From Chelydra serpentina (taxonomy: Eukaryota; Chordata; Testudines; Chelydridae), in the NCBI GenBank assembly GCA_037349315.1, contig JBAIAC010000057.1, positions 3,162,001 to 3,226,000 of the forward strand: a stretch of 64,000 bases of DNA, in the 5' to 3' direction. The translations under genes and the position numbers were made by a program. The notes beneath the pieces were generated by a model that did not search any database, was not told where the DNA came from, and saw only the letters and a list, made by a program, of their open reading frames with translations. Position 1 is the first letter of the stretch; each line of letters opens with the position of its first letter. Shown here piece by piece: positions 34,116 through 55,135 of the stretch.

Positions 34116-36590
34116 TGTGTCCTTATCAGTCAGTGCAATCAACAGTAACTAAGCTCAGGAAATTCACATATGAGCACCAGTCAAGCTAAACAGGCTTCAG
34201 TCACTTCAGCAGACTTTTTTTTTTTTTATGGAAATTTGAGTGATGAAATAAAGAAAATACTATTCCTCTTTCTGCTCTGTTCTCCTGACTAGTTTGGGTT
34301 TGAACCACTGCATCCCGATGACCCTCTGTGGACTGTGTTAACAATTAAAACAGTTAGTCATCTTGAAAATGTAAAGTGACATTTTAAGGGTTTTGGTTCC
34401 GTGCTAATGTGCCATTAGGTAGTTATCCAATAAGCTTATTCATGTAGTCTAACTCAAGACAGCTGTGGAAGGAGCATAGAAACCCTTTACTGTTTAAGAA
34501 GGGTGAGGGGAAAGGAGTGTTTTAGAAGGATCTGTTTTGGAATTATTAGTAGGTGCTTTTCCTTCAGTAAAGTATTATACCATTAAAGATTAGTATCAGT
34601 TTAAAAAAAAAAACCACTGTGCTAAATCTATTTCTGCATAACGGTGGAACTAAAATACACCCCAAGTCTGAGCACCCCTAAACATGGTGGGAGATTGGGC
34701 TGATTCTTAACTATAATGGGGTGATCCAGACATACTGAACATTACAACTTGGGTCTATCTATGAGGTGGCCTGGTTGGGCTGGACTATGAAGAAACTCCT
34801 CTTAGTATCTGGATGAAGGCTGTTGTAGGTTCATTTGTTTGGATCCTGTATCGTCCTCTTCTCCCATTTTGCAGCCCAACTAAACAACTCAGATCTTCAA
34901 AAATCTGTCCTTTAAAGGCCTCGTTTGGCCATTGCCAAACTGCTGCTGTCCTAATGTTTCCTTTGATCACATGTAGTTTTGTATTGTAAATCTGGCACAT
35001 GGACACCATAATGATGGGTGCATAAGAAATGGTTGGGAATAGGTTAGGGCTTCATTTGGATGAGTACCCAGCCAGAGTGAGGGATGCATAGCATTTTGCA
35101 GGATTGGACGCTGCAATGAAGAAGGAAAGGCAGAGGCAGCATGGATTCCTGGAGAAAGCACATATTGAAATGGAAAATGAAAAGCTACACATGGAAGTGA
35201 TTCAGGTTTGCCTGTTAATATTTGGTTTTAAATTTTAAATAGAAAAATGTGGTTTTGTACGTTGAACATTTCCTTTGTGTTGTTTTTTCTCAGTCACATT
35301 TCTCCCTGCCCTGGGGCCAGCTGGTGGTGGGCACAGAACAGGCTGCCATGTGGCAGGCTTGAGTCCAATGGCAGAGGTGGCATCTCCAGACTCTTGCTAG
35401 GGGAGGCAGTCAGAGTTGCTTGGGGGAACCATTAGTTTTGCAGAGGTGGCTGCACTGGTCTTGAGGTCTCCAGCGAGTAATAGGCTATAAGAATGCAGGC
35501 AACTTGATGTCTGTAACGCAGACTTTTGTGACAGCGGTGGTCTGAGAATAAAAACAGCTCCTCTCCTACTGCATGTTTGCTGTGGGAAGTGGTGGGATAT
35601 TCCCTGTGAATCACTGGATTACTGTTGCAAGAAGTACAGTAATTAAATGTTTTGGGGGAGGATGCAGAGATGTTTCCAGAAAGGTCAGTGAAACTAGATA
35701 AAACCTTTCAGATTGCCGATTGGTGGTCCTGTAGCACCCTTCCCAAAGTAGCCTCAATGGTCATAAATATTGAGCAAAGAAACTTCCTCTGTAGCTGGCA
35801 CACTTTATTAAATAGAAATGTGAGGTCTGATTAATGTTATGGAATTTTAAATCCGGATTCTGCTGTCACTCTGGTGTCAAACAGGAGTAACTCATTGCAG
35901 GCAACAGCATTACACTGTTGTAAAACAAGTGCAAGGAAGATCACAATCAGGACCCTTAGAGTGTGCACTTTATTTGCTTTTCTGATTGACAAATAGAGCA
36001 GAGACCTTCAAACAAGTAAAATCAGCAGTCCATGATTAACATACAAGTTGATATCGGTTGTAATTATGTAATGGTCTCATTTATATAAGATATCCGGATA
36101 TTATTTCTAAAACAAGTTAAATTTTAAAAAATCCTGTCCCATCATTTGTCATCTGCCATCTCTTCTTAGGGTTTTAACAGGGATCTGGACAGTATGTTAT
36201 CACAGCAGCATTAAGCGGTGGTGGGCTTGACTGATGCTTTGGTCTCCTGCTGCTTAAAGGTGTTTCACTTGTAATTTAACATATGCCACTTCCATTCTGT
36301 CAGAGCTTTTGACTTTGGCTTCACTAGCTCAGCCTGCAGGAAGAACCTGTGTGCAAGCATGCCTGTTGTGTTCCATGGGGGGGGTGATATCAGACACGTG
36401 CCCCATCTAGCCTATTACACTCACACTTGACACTCCCATCAGTAGAAGAGCTTGTACAGATGATGTGCGGTTCACAGAAATTCAGTCTGACATCCAAGGC
36501 CCTGTCTGTAATAATCCATTGCCAAATAATAATTGGGAATTAGGGTTTATTCTCTTGAGATACAGTAATTCTCTTGATTTTTGCAAACAT
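34116..36590. other. Intergenic, unannotated
   Basis: No gene or RNA recognised. A diverged palindromic repeat lies at about 35855-35960 ('TCACTCTGGTGTCAAACAGG'). Confidence 0.5.
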
Positions 36591-36594
36591 TAAG

Positions 36595-36745
36595 TTGGCC
36601 TGTGAGGTAGGTAAGAATTATCCCCATTTTACAGAGGGTTTCTCAGCCTCAGTTTCCCTACGTGACTCAACAAAGGGAGTCATTTTCAGAGCTGGGATCA
36701 GGAGTTTCTGACTACCAGGCCTGCACTTAGACCACTGGACCAAAA
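36595..36745 (-). repeat. CORE-SINE/MIR-like copy
   Basis: 'AATTATCCCCATTTTACAGA', 'CAGAGCTGGGATCAGGAGTT', 'GACTACCAGGCCTGCACTTA'. Confidence 0.65.
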
Positions 36746-38083
36746 TGGTCATCTCATTACACAGATGCAACTGACTCAAAACAAAGCCCCTAACCCAAGC
36801 CCCTAAAAGCAGGAACAGTTAGTAGAATTATCTTAAGCACAATGTCATGATTCCGAACAGATCTCCTATATTCCAACCCAAAGAAATCGAGGATCCGTGC
36901 CCCACCCTGTTACAGCACCATAAAGCTACTAGAAGTGAACCTCTCAACAGCATCGGGGTATTATATAGAAGTAATGGCCAGACAGCAGTGAAGAATGGCC
37001 TTAATCCTGAAATATCTCAGATGATGCCAAACCTACAGATTTTGTGCAGAATAGAGTTGGGGATGGGAGGGTTTACATTGTACCTCAATTGTGGCAGCTG
37101 AGAGAGGCATGAGGAAAAGACCTGTCTCGAACCTGGTCACTTCTGGAACTGAACCTTTGATGTAGGCCCTGCCTACACAGCAAATTCAACTGTATCAGGG
37201 AACCTGATTGCAACTTTGTTACAAATCCTAGTGGATCCACATAAGCAGAACCTTATGGAGCAGGACCATGGTTACAGATTGTGCTGTAAACTGGACCTCA
37301 GCTCTGTTTCATAACCAAATTAAAGCCTTCATTTGACCCAGTGGAGAACTCCTTTGTGAATGTGTAATAGTGCTTGCTTGGAGCCTGCCTTGTTGATGTG
37401 AAACAAGAGGGTGGAGTTTTTGGTGCTACGGGAAGTGTGGAACATGGTGATTTATGTTATTCCAGGTAAGGCTGCTTGTGCAATTGTACACAGAGTATCT
37501 GGAAGCATCTCCGAAATGACAGCGTCAAGGTTTGAGACGAAGACAGACAGGAAAAGAGTTTGGTTTTTGAGGATATACTCCACATTGCAGACAAAGGAAC
37601 AAAGCCACAGGGGAACGCTGACATCGCTCGATGGATCTGTCTAGGATAGATACTAGAGTTGAGCTGTAGCTCTGTGGCCTGGGCCAGTTGCCGCAATAAT
37701 CACTCCCTCGCAATGGATTTCAGGGACAGGGTTGCAGGGCCTCTGTGCTGAACAGGAGGTAAGTGAGCTGCAGCGTATGGCAAGAAACCCCAGGAACTGT
37801 TGAAGAATTAGTGACCTAATTGGAAAATTCAAAATTAATATACAAACGTTGGCAGCAAAGTAATAAAAAGGGAGCCAACGTTAATGATCTCCGAGAAGGC
37901 TAGGTGGCATTGGCAGGCGTCAAATGTAACCACTCTGGCAAAGACGAATGGCAAAAGAATTTCTGAATCAAGAATTCCATCACGATGTGTCTTGTGTACG
38001 CAGTGGCAGTTTCTGCACCAGCTAACTCAGCCACAGTGAAAAAATACTGAGCACTTCAGAGCCAAGTCAGTGATGATTAGAGG
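36746..38083. other. Intergenic, unannotated
   Basis: Unrecognised non-coding sequence. The 'GGCCCTGCCTACACAGCAAA' stretch at 37168-37187 may be the end of another decayed MITE. Confidence 0.45.
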
Positions 38084-38593
38084 TAGTGCCCTACTAAATT
38101 CACGGCCGTGAAAAACGTGTCACAGACCGTGAAATCCAGGCTTTTGTGTGCTTTTACCCTGTACTATACAGATTTCACGGGGGGAGACCAGCGTTTCTCA
38201 AATTGGGGGTCCTGACCCAAAAGGGAGTTGCGGGGGGGGGCGGGGCACCACAGGGTTATTTTAGGGGGGTTGCAGTATTACCATCCTTCTGCGCTGCCTT
38301 AAGAGCTGGGTTGCCAGAAAGCAGCGGCTGTTGGGCAGGTGCTCAGTGCTGAAGGCAGCATCCCGCCAGCAGCAGCATAGAAGTAAGGGTGGCAGTACCC
38401 CAACCCTCCCTACAATAAGCTTGTGGACACACACATACACCCCGCCCCACAACTCGTTTTTGGGTCAGGACCGCTACAATTACAACACTGTGAAATTTCA
38501 GATTTAAAGAGCTGAAATCATGAAATGTATGATTTTTAAAATCCTGTGACTGTGAAATTGACCAAAATGGACTGTGAATTTGGTAGGGCCCTA
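38084..38593. mobile_element. hAT-type non-autonomous DNA transposon
   Basis: A 510-bp element. Its ends TAGTGCCCTACTAAATTCAC and GTGAATTTGGTAGGGCCCTA are inverted copies with few mismatches. It is flanked by an 8-bp duplication, ATTAGAGG (38076-38083) and ATTATAGG (38594-38601), one mismatch apart, as expected for hAT. The interior has nested inversions: 'GGTCCTGACCCAAAA' at 38208-38222 against 'TTTTTGGGTCAGGACC' at 38457-38472. No transposase is present. Confidence 0.85.
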
Positions 38594-40194
38594 ATTATAG
38601 GTGGAGCTGGTAACCTTAACGCTAGGCAGTGCTATCCCCTGCTGTTCGTTATAAGACCCTGTTTTCAGTTGCTTGTAACTGCCAGGCTTTAAGGGTTTGG
38701 GATGAAATTTTCCATCCTGGGTATCTACCTCAGGCTAAATTTGTGGGGGAGGAGGGCAGGAGAGGGGGGGAAACTTCCAGCTAAAATGGTTCAGCTGTTT
38801 CTGAGAACCTGGTTAGGAAAAACAGTGCCTTGCTCATATTAACAAATGTTTTGCAACTGTTTCATTAAGAAGATCTAGCACCTCTGTGCTTTGATGCAGG
38901 GCCTTGAAATTTGGCGGGGGGGGGGGGGTGTGGCCCTGGTGGCAGGGAAGTGCCTTTTGCTGTTCCTGTGAAAAACTTCAGCATGGAGTGTTGTCACCGT
39001 TCATCTTCAACGATCTTGCCATGGTCCTCCAGCATAAAAGTATGTAGATAAAAACAGGGATTGGGGCCTTACATGAAGGAGTTTTGGATTCTTAAACTGT
39101 GTATGTGTATATGTTCGTGTCAAAGTTAGGATACAGGACGAGTTGGACCAGGAGTCTGATCCATTTCTTTGTTCCTCATAAAGAATCAATAAACTTCAAA
39201 ATCTATTTTCTTAAATTTTGCTTTACAATTCATCCTTTTTTAAAAAAAAATAAATTTGATTTTGCCCCCTTTAAAATCCAGTTCCAATTGTTTTCTTTGT
39301 AAATCACATGTGTTTTACACTATCCATGGAAGAAAAACATAAAGAAGCTTATCCAAACCATCTCACTTAGAGTTTTGGTCTGAGTACAGCTGATACTTAC
39401 GTTTTTGTATTAGTAGATTATTGCTAGTTGAAAACTTTTACCTTTGTATTTGTTGCCCACACTTCACTGGAACATCAAGAAAGCTGGCTGTGAGAACGCT
39501 GCCAGGGGTCAGTTTGGCTTCAGCTCTGAAATGTTTATATAAGCTGGCTAAAGACTTGAGGTTAACCTCTGCTCATGTATTTAGGAACTAGAAAGCCGCA
39601 TGGTTTTCTTTTTTGGTCTCTAGGTTGGTTCTAAAAACTCCAGCGAGCTAAACCAAAAGGCCCTTTATGTTCAAAAGCTGTGAAAAAGATGGCTTTCTTC
39701 TATCCCCCAGCACTACTCGCTTATTAAACAAGGTGCATGGTGTTAGGGGGAAAAATTGGACAAAACTGAACTGCACTCTTTTCCTTGCTGGTCCTAAGCC
39801 CAGATGCCCCTGTAGTTCAGCAGATTCAAAGAGGGTGTGATGGGTGACTTCTCTTAAATAAGAATGGACATCACCACATCCATACAGGAGAAATTTTTTT
39901 TCTCCATCCCCAATGCAATCTAGAAGATCTACCAGGAGTTAATATACTGTGTGTGGGGCTAGCAGATGGATTGCAATTTCTGTGACATTTTCCCCTTTCC
40001 ATGCCCCTCCCTTCCCCCTGCATGTGCCCTGCAGGAGAAGCTGGCTGCTCATTCTGAGATTTGGAACATACCCACCCTACTCTCACAAGAGGGTTCGAGC
40101 TACAAACATAATGGGGCTAGACACGCTATCCAGAGGCTGCCCTGGAGTCAGTGAGCGTACTGTAAATCTCAGCTGGGCTTCTGGCTTAAGAAAC

Positions 40195-40275
40195 TCTGGT
40201 AGCACCGGTCAGAGAGAGGATACTAAGCTAGATGGACTGCTGGTCTGATCCAGTCTGGCAATTCCTATGTCCTGC
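40195..40275 (+). repeat. CR1 LINE 3'-end fragment
   Basis: 'GAGGATACTAAGCTAGATGG', 'ACTGCTGGTCTGATCCAGTC' and 'TGGCAATTCCTATGTCCTGC', the CR1 tail. Confidence 0.75.
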
Positions 40276-41069
40276 TAAAGGCAACCTATGATGGAAGAGT
40301 TTGCAGGAAGCAGTGAGGTATGTGTTCATTATGGGGGTGGTTTTTTGGGGGGGTGGGGAAGGGGAATGAAATGGAAACCTGGCTGGCTGGAGGGGTAGGC
40401 TTGAATTAAAACATTCCCTTGTGCTGCTGGATACTCCAACACAGCAGCAGCCCTGGGAGAACCAAAACAGTGATTCTGACCAGAAATGGGAAATAAAAGT
40501 GCCCAGTCTGTGTTCATTGTCCAAAATGAAAAAAACAAACAAGAAAAATAAATTAGATGTGGAACTATCTCCTCCACTTGAATCATCTATAGTAGTGTTT
40601 CTCATATTTAAAGCCTAGCATACTACACCTGCAGCTCAGAAGGACTGAGTGTATCACCTTCATAATTTGAGTCAGTGTCGTTACAATAGATTTTTACTTT
40701 GATACTATTCTTAAACCAACCCATTTATCACCTGCCTGTTTCACTAGTGATCCATGCATCACAGTTTGAGAATCTCTGAGCTATAATGTTATTTGTCACA
40801 ACACCAAGTTTTTGAGTTTTATACTGACAGTGAAGGTGAAAATCAGCCTAAATTAAAATATTTCCTGTGGATAAATAATATCTGTTAGTAGGTATTACTC
40901 ATTCTCCTGAAACAGCCTTTGCTGTCAGCCACCTCATCAGACTCTCATTTGCCCATGTACAGATTGTCAGAATGAGACTTTTTAAAAGCATAAATATTTA
41001 TTTGATGATTAGGGATCAGCAATAAATTGAAACTTTCTACCTTAACAGGAAATAGAGCTTCCAGCTGTA

Positions 41070-41225
41070 AAATGTGGATAATAATCCTTCCTTTGTGTTG
41101 TCTATTTAGACTACAAGTTTTCAGGGAAGGACTATCTCTTATTGTGTGCTTGTACAGCACCTAACACAATGGGGTCCCAATCTCAGCTGGGACCTCTAGG
41201 TACTTCTGGAATATGAATAAATAAT
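41070..41225 (+). repeat. CORE-SINE/MIR-like copy
   Basis: 'AAAATGTGGATAATAATCC', 'AGGGAAGGACTATCTCTTAT', 'TTGTACAGCACCTAACACAA' and 'TGGGGTCCCAATCTCAGCTG', with an AATAAATAATC tail. Confidence 0.75.
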
Positions 41226-43285
41226 CACTAAAAATAAATTGCTGTGCAGAGAAATTGACCATATTGATAGCTTAGCTGAAAATATTTCAAATGCAAAGAG
41301 GAAATGCTCTTTTTGTGTGTGTTATGTATCTATATTAGATATTTTCTGCATGCTCAGATGTAAACATAGCCAAATAAATAAAAAGAGAGAAGTCATCTGA
41401 GGATGATATAATCTGCCCAGGAAATACAGCAACGACTTCTGTTTACAGTTCCACTTAGCTTTCAGAATTAATAAGGCCTCCAAGATTTCTAGTAGCAGCT
41501 CTTTCTGTTAAGCAGCCTGGCACATTCCACCCTGCAAAAACAAGAAAGTACAGCCAAAAATGTCCTAGGCATCTCAAAAAAGTGTTTGTGAAATACTTCA
41601 CATAAAACTTCTATTTAAAGGGGGTAGCAGGGTGTGGCTTACGCCATGGCTAGTCTGCTCCCGCACCACGACTACTCAGCATTTTGAAGGGCTGATATGG
41701 CCATAATAGACACTTTCTTATTCAGCATACAGAATCTGCTCCCTGTGCCTCTAGCTCAGACTGGCCTAGTAGTACTCCTGCTAGCCCTGAAAAAATTCAC
41801 GTCGCTACTTGAGAGGGAGCTGGATCCTGGTCCTTCTTGTCCATCATCAAGTTGCGAGCTGAGTTCTGGCTGCAGAATTTTCTTTGCTTTGGAGCATGGA
41901 GATAGACGGGACAATGGGATTTTTCAGAGCCCAGCTTCAGTTTCCAGCACCAGCTAATAGAGAAAGCATCCTCAAACAAACCAAGACTATATTTTATGTG
42001 GACACCCCCAAGAGAGAATTTGGTGGCTTCCAGTACTTGTTTTCGCCTGACAGTCGTCTTAAGTGTAATCCCCTATAAAAGCCATTTAAAAATATTAATG
42101 AATCTTGTGGAAACTTTTGCTTCCTGACCCTATGGAGAACTATGCATGATTTTTGCATTTTGGTCAAGAAAACATGAAGATTAAGGTGGGCCATTTTCTC
42201 TCATGGTGTAAATCAGCATAGCTGTATTGACATCTATCAATGTTTCTTGAGCCACTTATCTCTGAGGTTGGCACAAAGCAACCCATAAAGAAAACTAAAG
42301 CTGACTACTTCTCAACACAATGAAAGTCCCCTGCACCTTTTTAGAAATGCTTCTCCCTGAGTTAGGCTGAAATTCACCCCTATGCAGAGAACCAGCAAAA
42401 GACTCAATGCATCACTGAACCTTAATTATGTCCATACCATGGGATGTGGGTGAGGAATTTGGCCATTGGCAGGCCGTTAGTAGTGGAGTGATTCACCCTT
42501 TAGAGTATAAATTTGAGAAGGGGAAGTTTAAATGAACTTGAGATGCTGCAACAGAATTGGCTGAAATCTATCTAATATGCATGGAATAATCAGCAGGAGC
42601 ACACACGTCAGCTGAAAATTTGGACATGGAAAAAAATTGGCAGAGAAGCCATTCTGTCAGTTTGCAGAATATGGGTCACTAGACAACTGAGTCATGGCAA
42701 GAAAACTTTGCTTCTTGAAGATTCCCAAGTCAGTTTCAGACTGTGCAGTAGACGGTATGCTAAAAAAAATAGGACTAGATACCCAAGAAAATCCCATATA
42801 CACAGATCCATCCTATGGACTTTTAGTAAGAGGGACACAAGATCAAAACACATCTGGGCAATACTTTGATCTCATCTGACCTCAGCCCTACCATCAAAAG
42901 GGAGGCGATAGTTTTTTGCATTCAAACAGGCCTTTTTATATGATGTCTGCTATGCCCTATGCTGCTAAACTGAACATCATTTTTAAGGGAACACTTCTGT
43001 ATTCCAGGATATGTCTTCAGACTCCTGCTTGCTAGGAAAGATCAAGCAGAAACATATCCTGAAGGCATCAGAATAAATATGCTAAGGCTCAGTTTACCAT
43101 AAGGAGCTTTCAGCTTCATTGAACACCTCCACTGTGGTTGGATGTCTGTGTACCACTAAGTGGCTCACTGGCCCTTTCAGTGGCAGAGGTTGTCGGTTCA
43201 AATGTGGGGGATGCCCTAGTAGTGGGGAATAAAGTCTAGGGGTTGGTTTAAAGATATTATTCTCACTTACAGCACCAAGAGTCCC
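41226..43285. other. Intergenic, unannotated
   Basis: No recognised gene, RNA or repeat family. Confidence 0.45.
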
Positions 43286-43380
43286 TGGTGGCCCAAGTGA
43301 TGTTTGTGTCATGTAGGAAGTCAAACTAGATGATCATAATGGTCCGCCCTAGCCTTAAAATCTATTAAATCTAACTAAAC
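43286..43380 (+). repeat. CR1 LINE 3'-end fragment
   Basis: 'CAAACTAGATGATCATAATG' followed by 'GTCCGCCCTAGCCTTAAAAT' and 'CTATTAAATCT', a CR1 3' terminus of another subfamily. Confidence 0.75.
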
Positions 43381-44655
43381 TCCCCCAAAGAGTCCTGATC
43401 ATGTGTAGTAAAGGATGAATTCTTCAGGTTTGGTTCTCCCAAAATCTGGGGCAGGAACAAATAAAATTGGGGTGGGACTCTGTCTAGGACATTATGCTGT
43501 CTAGGCCACTTCCTTCAATTACTTTTCCCCTGAGCTTATTGGTTATATTTGATTATTTTGTTACCACGGGAAGGAGATTTTGGTCCTGCAATTTCACTAC
43601 ATGGATTTGAAGGTGATTCCCTCCCACCCACCCACCCACCATGTCTGATTCAAATCCCATTAAAGTCAACAGAAAGACTCCCATTGATTATTGACTGTCT
43701 GACTCCTTTATGCTCTATCTGTTAAATTGGAACTTTAAAGACTAAATGAAAGAACACACCAGGCACAAGTCAGCAACTTGCAAAAGTCTATTTATTGTGT
43801 TGGTGCACTACAGAGAGATATTACCATCCTGTCATTTTTAAGGTATCCGATTAAGGTGAATTGTTCATTCTATTCAAAGCCATACAGAATAGCAACACAT
43901 AATGACCGCCTCTTCTTTATGTTATGATAAAATACAGAATTGCAGTTCAATGTTAACCATAGTTAACCCATGAGATATCTCAGTATTAGGGAACTTAGAG
44001 TCTTAGTCTACATGTCACTTTTGCTTTTCATGTCAGGGACTGTCTTGTGGTTTCCCTAAATTTGTTGGTTGTACGAAATTAATTCAAACAAGATTTTAGA
44101 TTGAAATTCCAAAGTGTCCCATAACGGGTAGAAATCATGAGCCTGAATCTATTTTGAAATACACTTTGCCAACAGTAATGTCACATGTTTTCCCACGATG
44201 ATATGTGTAGTCAGTGTGGGAACTTATACAAGGGGAGGTCCTGGATTGTGGAAAGGACCCTCATGTCATCTCAGGATGGGAAGGTGGAGAAAATAATGCG
44301 GGGGGGGAGCCTAAAGGACAGGGGTCCTGGCAGGTGAATTCTAGCACTAATGGGATACTGAGTAAATAGCATCCTCCTGACAAACACTTATCTTTTGGAT
44401 TGCTCTGATTTGCTGCACTTGCCTGGGAAAGACATGCAGATGCAGTGAAGCAAAAAGAGAGAAGCCAACAATAAGCACCCAACTGTCACATGTTTTGGGG
44501 TGAACACCTTGATTTTATTAGCAAGGTTTAATAGCATAAGGGGGAGGCATGTGACTAATCTTTCTCTGTTCTGTGGAGATCAATGAGTTAAAACAGTATT
44601 TTCTGTATATCTAGATATTTATATGGCCCCATCGCCAAGTATTTATGGGTTTATC
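43381..44655. other. Intergenic, unannotated
   Basis: Contains a decayed palindromic-repeat piece at about 43630-43690 and a poly-G run near 44301. Otherwise unique-looking sequence without coding signal. Confidence 0.45.
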
Positions 44656-45070
44656 CTCAGCCCCCACTTCACCCCCAAGAGGCTGAGGGGTATTATTACA
44701 TCCAGTTTCCTGATGTGCCACTGAAGCACAGAAATATTACAAGCCAGGTTTTTCAGAGGCGTTGAGCGCCCGCCTCTCCCATTGATTTCTGCTGTAGTTG
44801 TGGGACTCAGGCCTGACTTTTTGCAAGTGGTTACTGATTTTAGGTGCCTCCATTTCTGGGTGCCCAACTTGAGGCCATCTTAGGGGCCCTATTTGAAGAC
44901 TGTGCTGGACACCTGCCTTTTATAAACCAGGCTCTTTTTAGGTGTCAAGCTGGGACTAGTGCCTTTTGAAAATGTAGGTCTGAGTGCTTCTGAAAACCAG
45001 ACCTTATGTGATTTACCCAAAGGCAGCCAGGAAGTCTGGGGCAGAGCCCACAACCTCCCACCCACTTTAC
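44656..45070 (-). repeat. MIR-like copy interrupted by a second repeat
   Basis: The outer parts ('ACATCCAGTTTCCTGATGTG' and 'GTGATTTACCCAAAGGCAGC') are MIR-like core. Between them lies a block at about 44748-45000 with partly inverted ends ('TTTTTCAGAGGCGTTGAGCG' and 'GAGTGCTTCTGAAAACCAGA'). Confidence 0.5.
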
Positions 45071-45389
45071 AAAGAAGCAGTTCCCACCCGAGACATTAGG
45101 GAGCCAGGCTTTGGCTCATGAAACTTTCAAGGGACTTGCCAGCAGCCCAAAGGGGAAAACAGTGGGGGAGGTAGTTTTTCTCCCTGACAAATTGAATAAT
45201 TACTATACATTATACCCTGATGTTCATGCTGTCTAATGTCTCTCTCTCTTGCATTTCAAGAACCCTCGCCAGAATTAGTTGGTATATGCAATGAGTGGCC
45301 TATTCACGCAAGCAATCCCTGTATAACTATGACTATGAAATAACTTCTCACTCCCCCTATACTCACCTTTGCATGTTTATAGATTATAA

Positions 45390-45500
45390 TTACAGGAGAG
45401 CCCCGCTATACCGTGTGCCACTATAGCGCGAATTCGGTATTAGCACGGGGGTGAGCATGGATCCCAAAATACATTGTTTATATTGGGATCCATGTTCTAT
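45390..45500. repeat. Probable DNA-transposon end
   Basis: 'AGAGCCCCGCTATACCGTGT' resembles the end of a Tc1/mariner-type reptile element. A 12-bp inverted pair CATGGATCCCAA / TTGGGATCCATG follows. Only one end was seen. Confidence 0.4.
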
Positions 45501-46419
45501 TGTTCTGATGCCATGTAGCAGATGTGCCTCCAGTACCCCCAACCAGTTCTTGTATATTGCCTGTTCTGAAGTCTCTCTCTTAACACGGGCAAGATGATGC
45601 TAACAATGGGGCAAAGTCAGGACTCCTGGTGTTGCAGAGCATTGTCGTTTAGGGATTAGTTTTGCAAACTACAAACTCAGTGCCGTTTCTGCTCCAGTTT
45701 CCATTTGATGTGAATGCTGAACATTTTGGAGGGTTGAGGATTTGGATAAATGCTTCCAGTTTTGGCCCATCTCTAGAGGATTTCAATATTAAAAAAAAAT
45801 CACGTTTCCTTTTAAATTACCAAACATCTCCCTTTCAAAGGCATTTATGTGGGGGTCGTTTGAGGGTTTCTCTATGGTTTCCATCAGCCTCTGCTATACT
45901 CCTAAGGGAAAACTATATAACACAGACGTAGGCCTGAACCAAGACACCTGAGCCAAAATGCCAGATCTGAACACCCTAGAACTTTGCATGTGTGTGTGTA
46001 AAATCTGAACCCCAATTCCAGTCTGAATTTCACAATGGTCTTTGTCTCCTGAATCCTCAACATGGCTCCAAATATCCCAGAACTTTGAGGAGTTCTGGAT
46101 CCAGATCCTCATTCTGTGAACCCATCTCTGCTCTGTTGTCTTCAATAAAATCAAAGACATCAATCCTGCAACTGACTCTGTGTTCTTGCATGGGGCCAGC
46201 CCAAAGTACAGCTATTTGCAGGATCAGGGCATAAATCCTAGCTCCAGTAACTCTCAGCTCATTTCTATTCATCCATAGCTTATTTTAGTCAAATGTCAGC
46301 TACACAAACAAAACAAAAGGGGGTGGAGGACTTCCCCCCAGCCCATGGATTTATAGAATTTTTCCTTCTGGCAGCCACAGAAACAGAAGAATCCAAGTGT
46401 CACAGAGAACAGGAAGGTA

Positions 46420-47635
46420 TTTTCTTCAAATAAAAAGAGGTTTATTAAGATAATGAGAATGACACTGTGGTGTGTTGTACATCATTGCAGCTTTAAGAGA
46501 AACAACAGCAAGTACAAAACCCTGCAGAACTTCTATAGTCATTATCATCACAGCCTGTTGTCCATGCTACAGTTTTGTGACTCCAAAACTTCATTCCCAT
46601 TTCTAATGGCAGAAAATCCAAAGACTTTCCTCTTTCCAAAAAAAAAAAAATCCCAACTCAATTAGATATAAATAACTTGCACTGGACATTTTAAAACTTT
46701 CAGATTTAATTACACATAAATAAATATGTACAGATTTAGAACAGTTCAGTTCAATTTGGCCTGGTTCAAGTTCTTCTCCTTGTGCTTTATTCATGATTAT
46801 TATTATTCATTTTAGAAACCTGTGTGCTGTTGTTTGTAGATTGTGGAGTTTTATTTAGTCCCAGGAGTAACTTAACCTGCTTGACCCCATTGGCTTGCAT
46901 GTAACATTCCAGAAGGTTCCCTTCAATCAGTTCCCATCTTGGAAAGAGGGTAAGATTGTTCTCCTGACATGGCTCAGGGTTCCATAGGCCCTGGAGAAAA
47001 TCTGTACTGAGCGTCAGTTTGTTAAAACCTGTAAACAAAGTCTTGAAACCGCTTAAAAATCAAGGCAGCAACGCTGGTGATTTTGCTCTTGTCTTGGGCA
47101 TAGGGCTATTTTGTAGGTGGCATCATTGGAAGATTCCCTGTCTGCCTGTTGAAGGCAGGTTATACATCCAGATCTGCCTGCCATACAAAAAAATCCCACC
47201 TGACTTACTTCTGCCGCAGTTTCAAAAACATCTTGAGTGGCTGAGGCCTTTCCTCTCTATTGATTTTTCGGTGTTTCCGTTTGAACAGACTCCTGGACCA
47301 CTTCAGTATTTCGTTGTGGGTTAAAAAACAAAACAAAATCAAATTGCACATGACTTGGCTTCCTGCATCCACAGTTAAAATAAACAAAAGCCATCAACCT
47401 GTCTTATTCTCTGGATCTCAGTGATGCCCATTAAGGTTCTTTTCTTCTTCTTAAAGTCTTTAAATCTTCTTGTTTATTTGTTTGCTTTAAGAGTTGCATC
47501 CCAAGTTCAAACATCGTAGTTCGGAAAACATGTTGCATTGGGTCTTAATATTTTTTTCCCAACACCAATAAGATCAGACCTCCTATCATGAGCTGGGAAG
47601 AGCTCCCCCTAGGGGAGGGGGAGGGAGACAGCATG
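46420..47635 (-). other. TFAP2E: Probable TFAP2E 3' UTR
   Basis: The 1.2 kb after the stop is AT-rich and free of recognised repeats. It contains AATAAA on the - strand at 47473-47478, 46850-46855, 46786-46791 and 46441-46446. The last is followed by a T-rich then GT-rich stretch and is a good candidate for the distal end. The exact end is inference. Confidence 0.5.
46441..46446 (-). terminator. TFAP2E: Candidate distal TFAP2E polyadenylation signal
   Basis: AATAAA on the - strand, 1.2 kb after the TFAP2E stop. Three other AATAAA hexamers lie nearer the stop, so which is used cannot be read from sequence. Confidence 0.4.
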
Positions 47636-55135
<7,500 letters not shown>

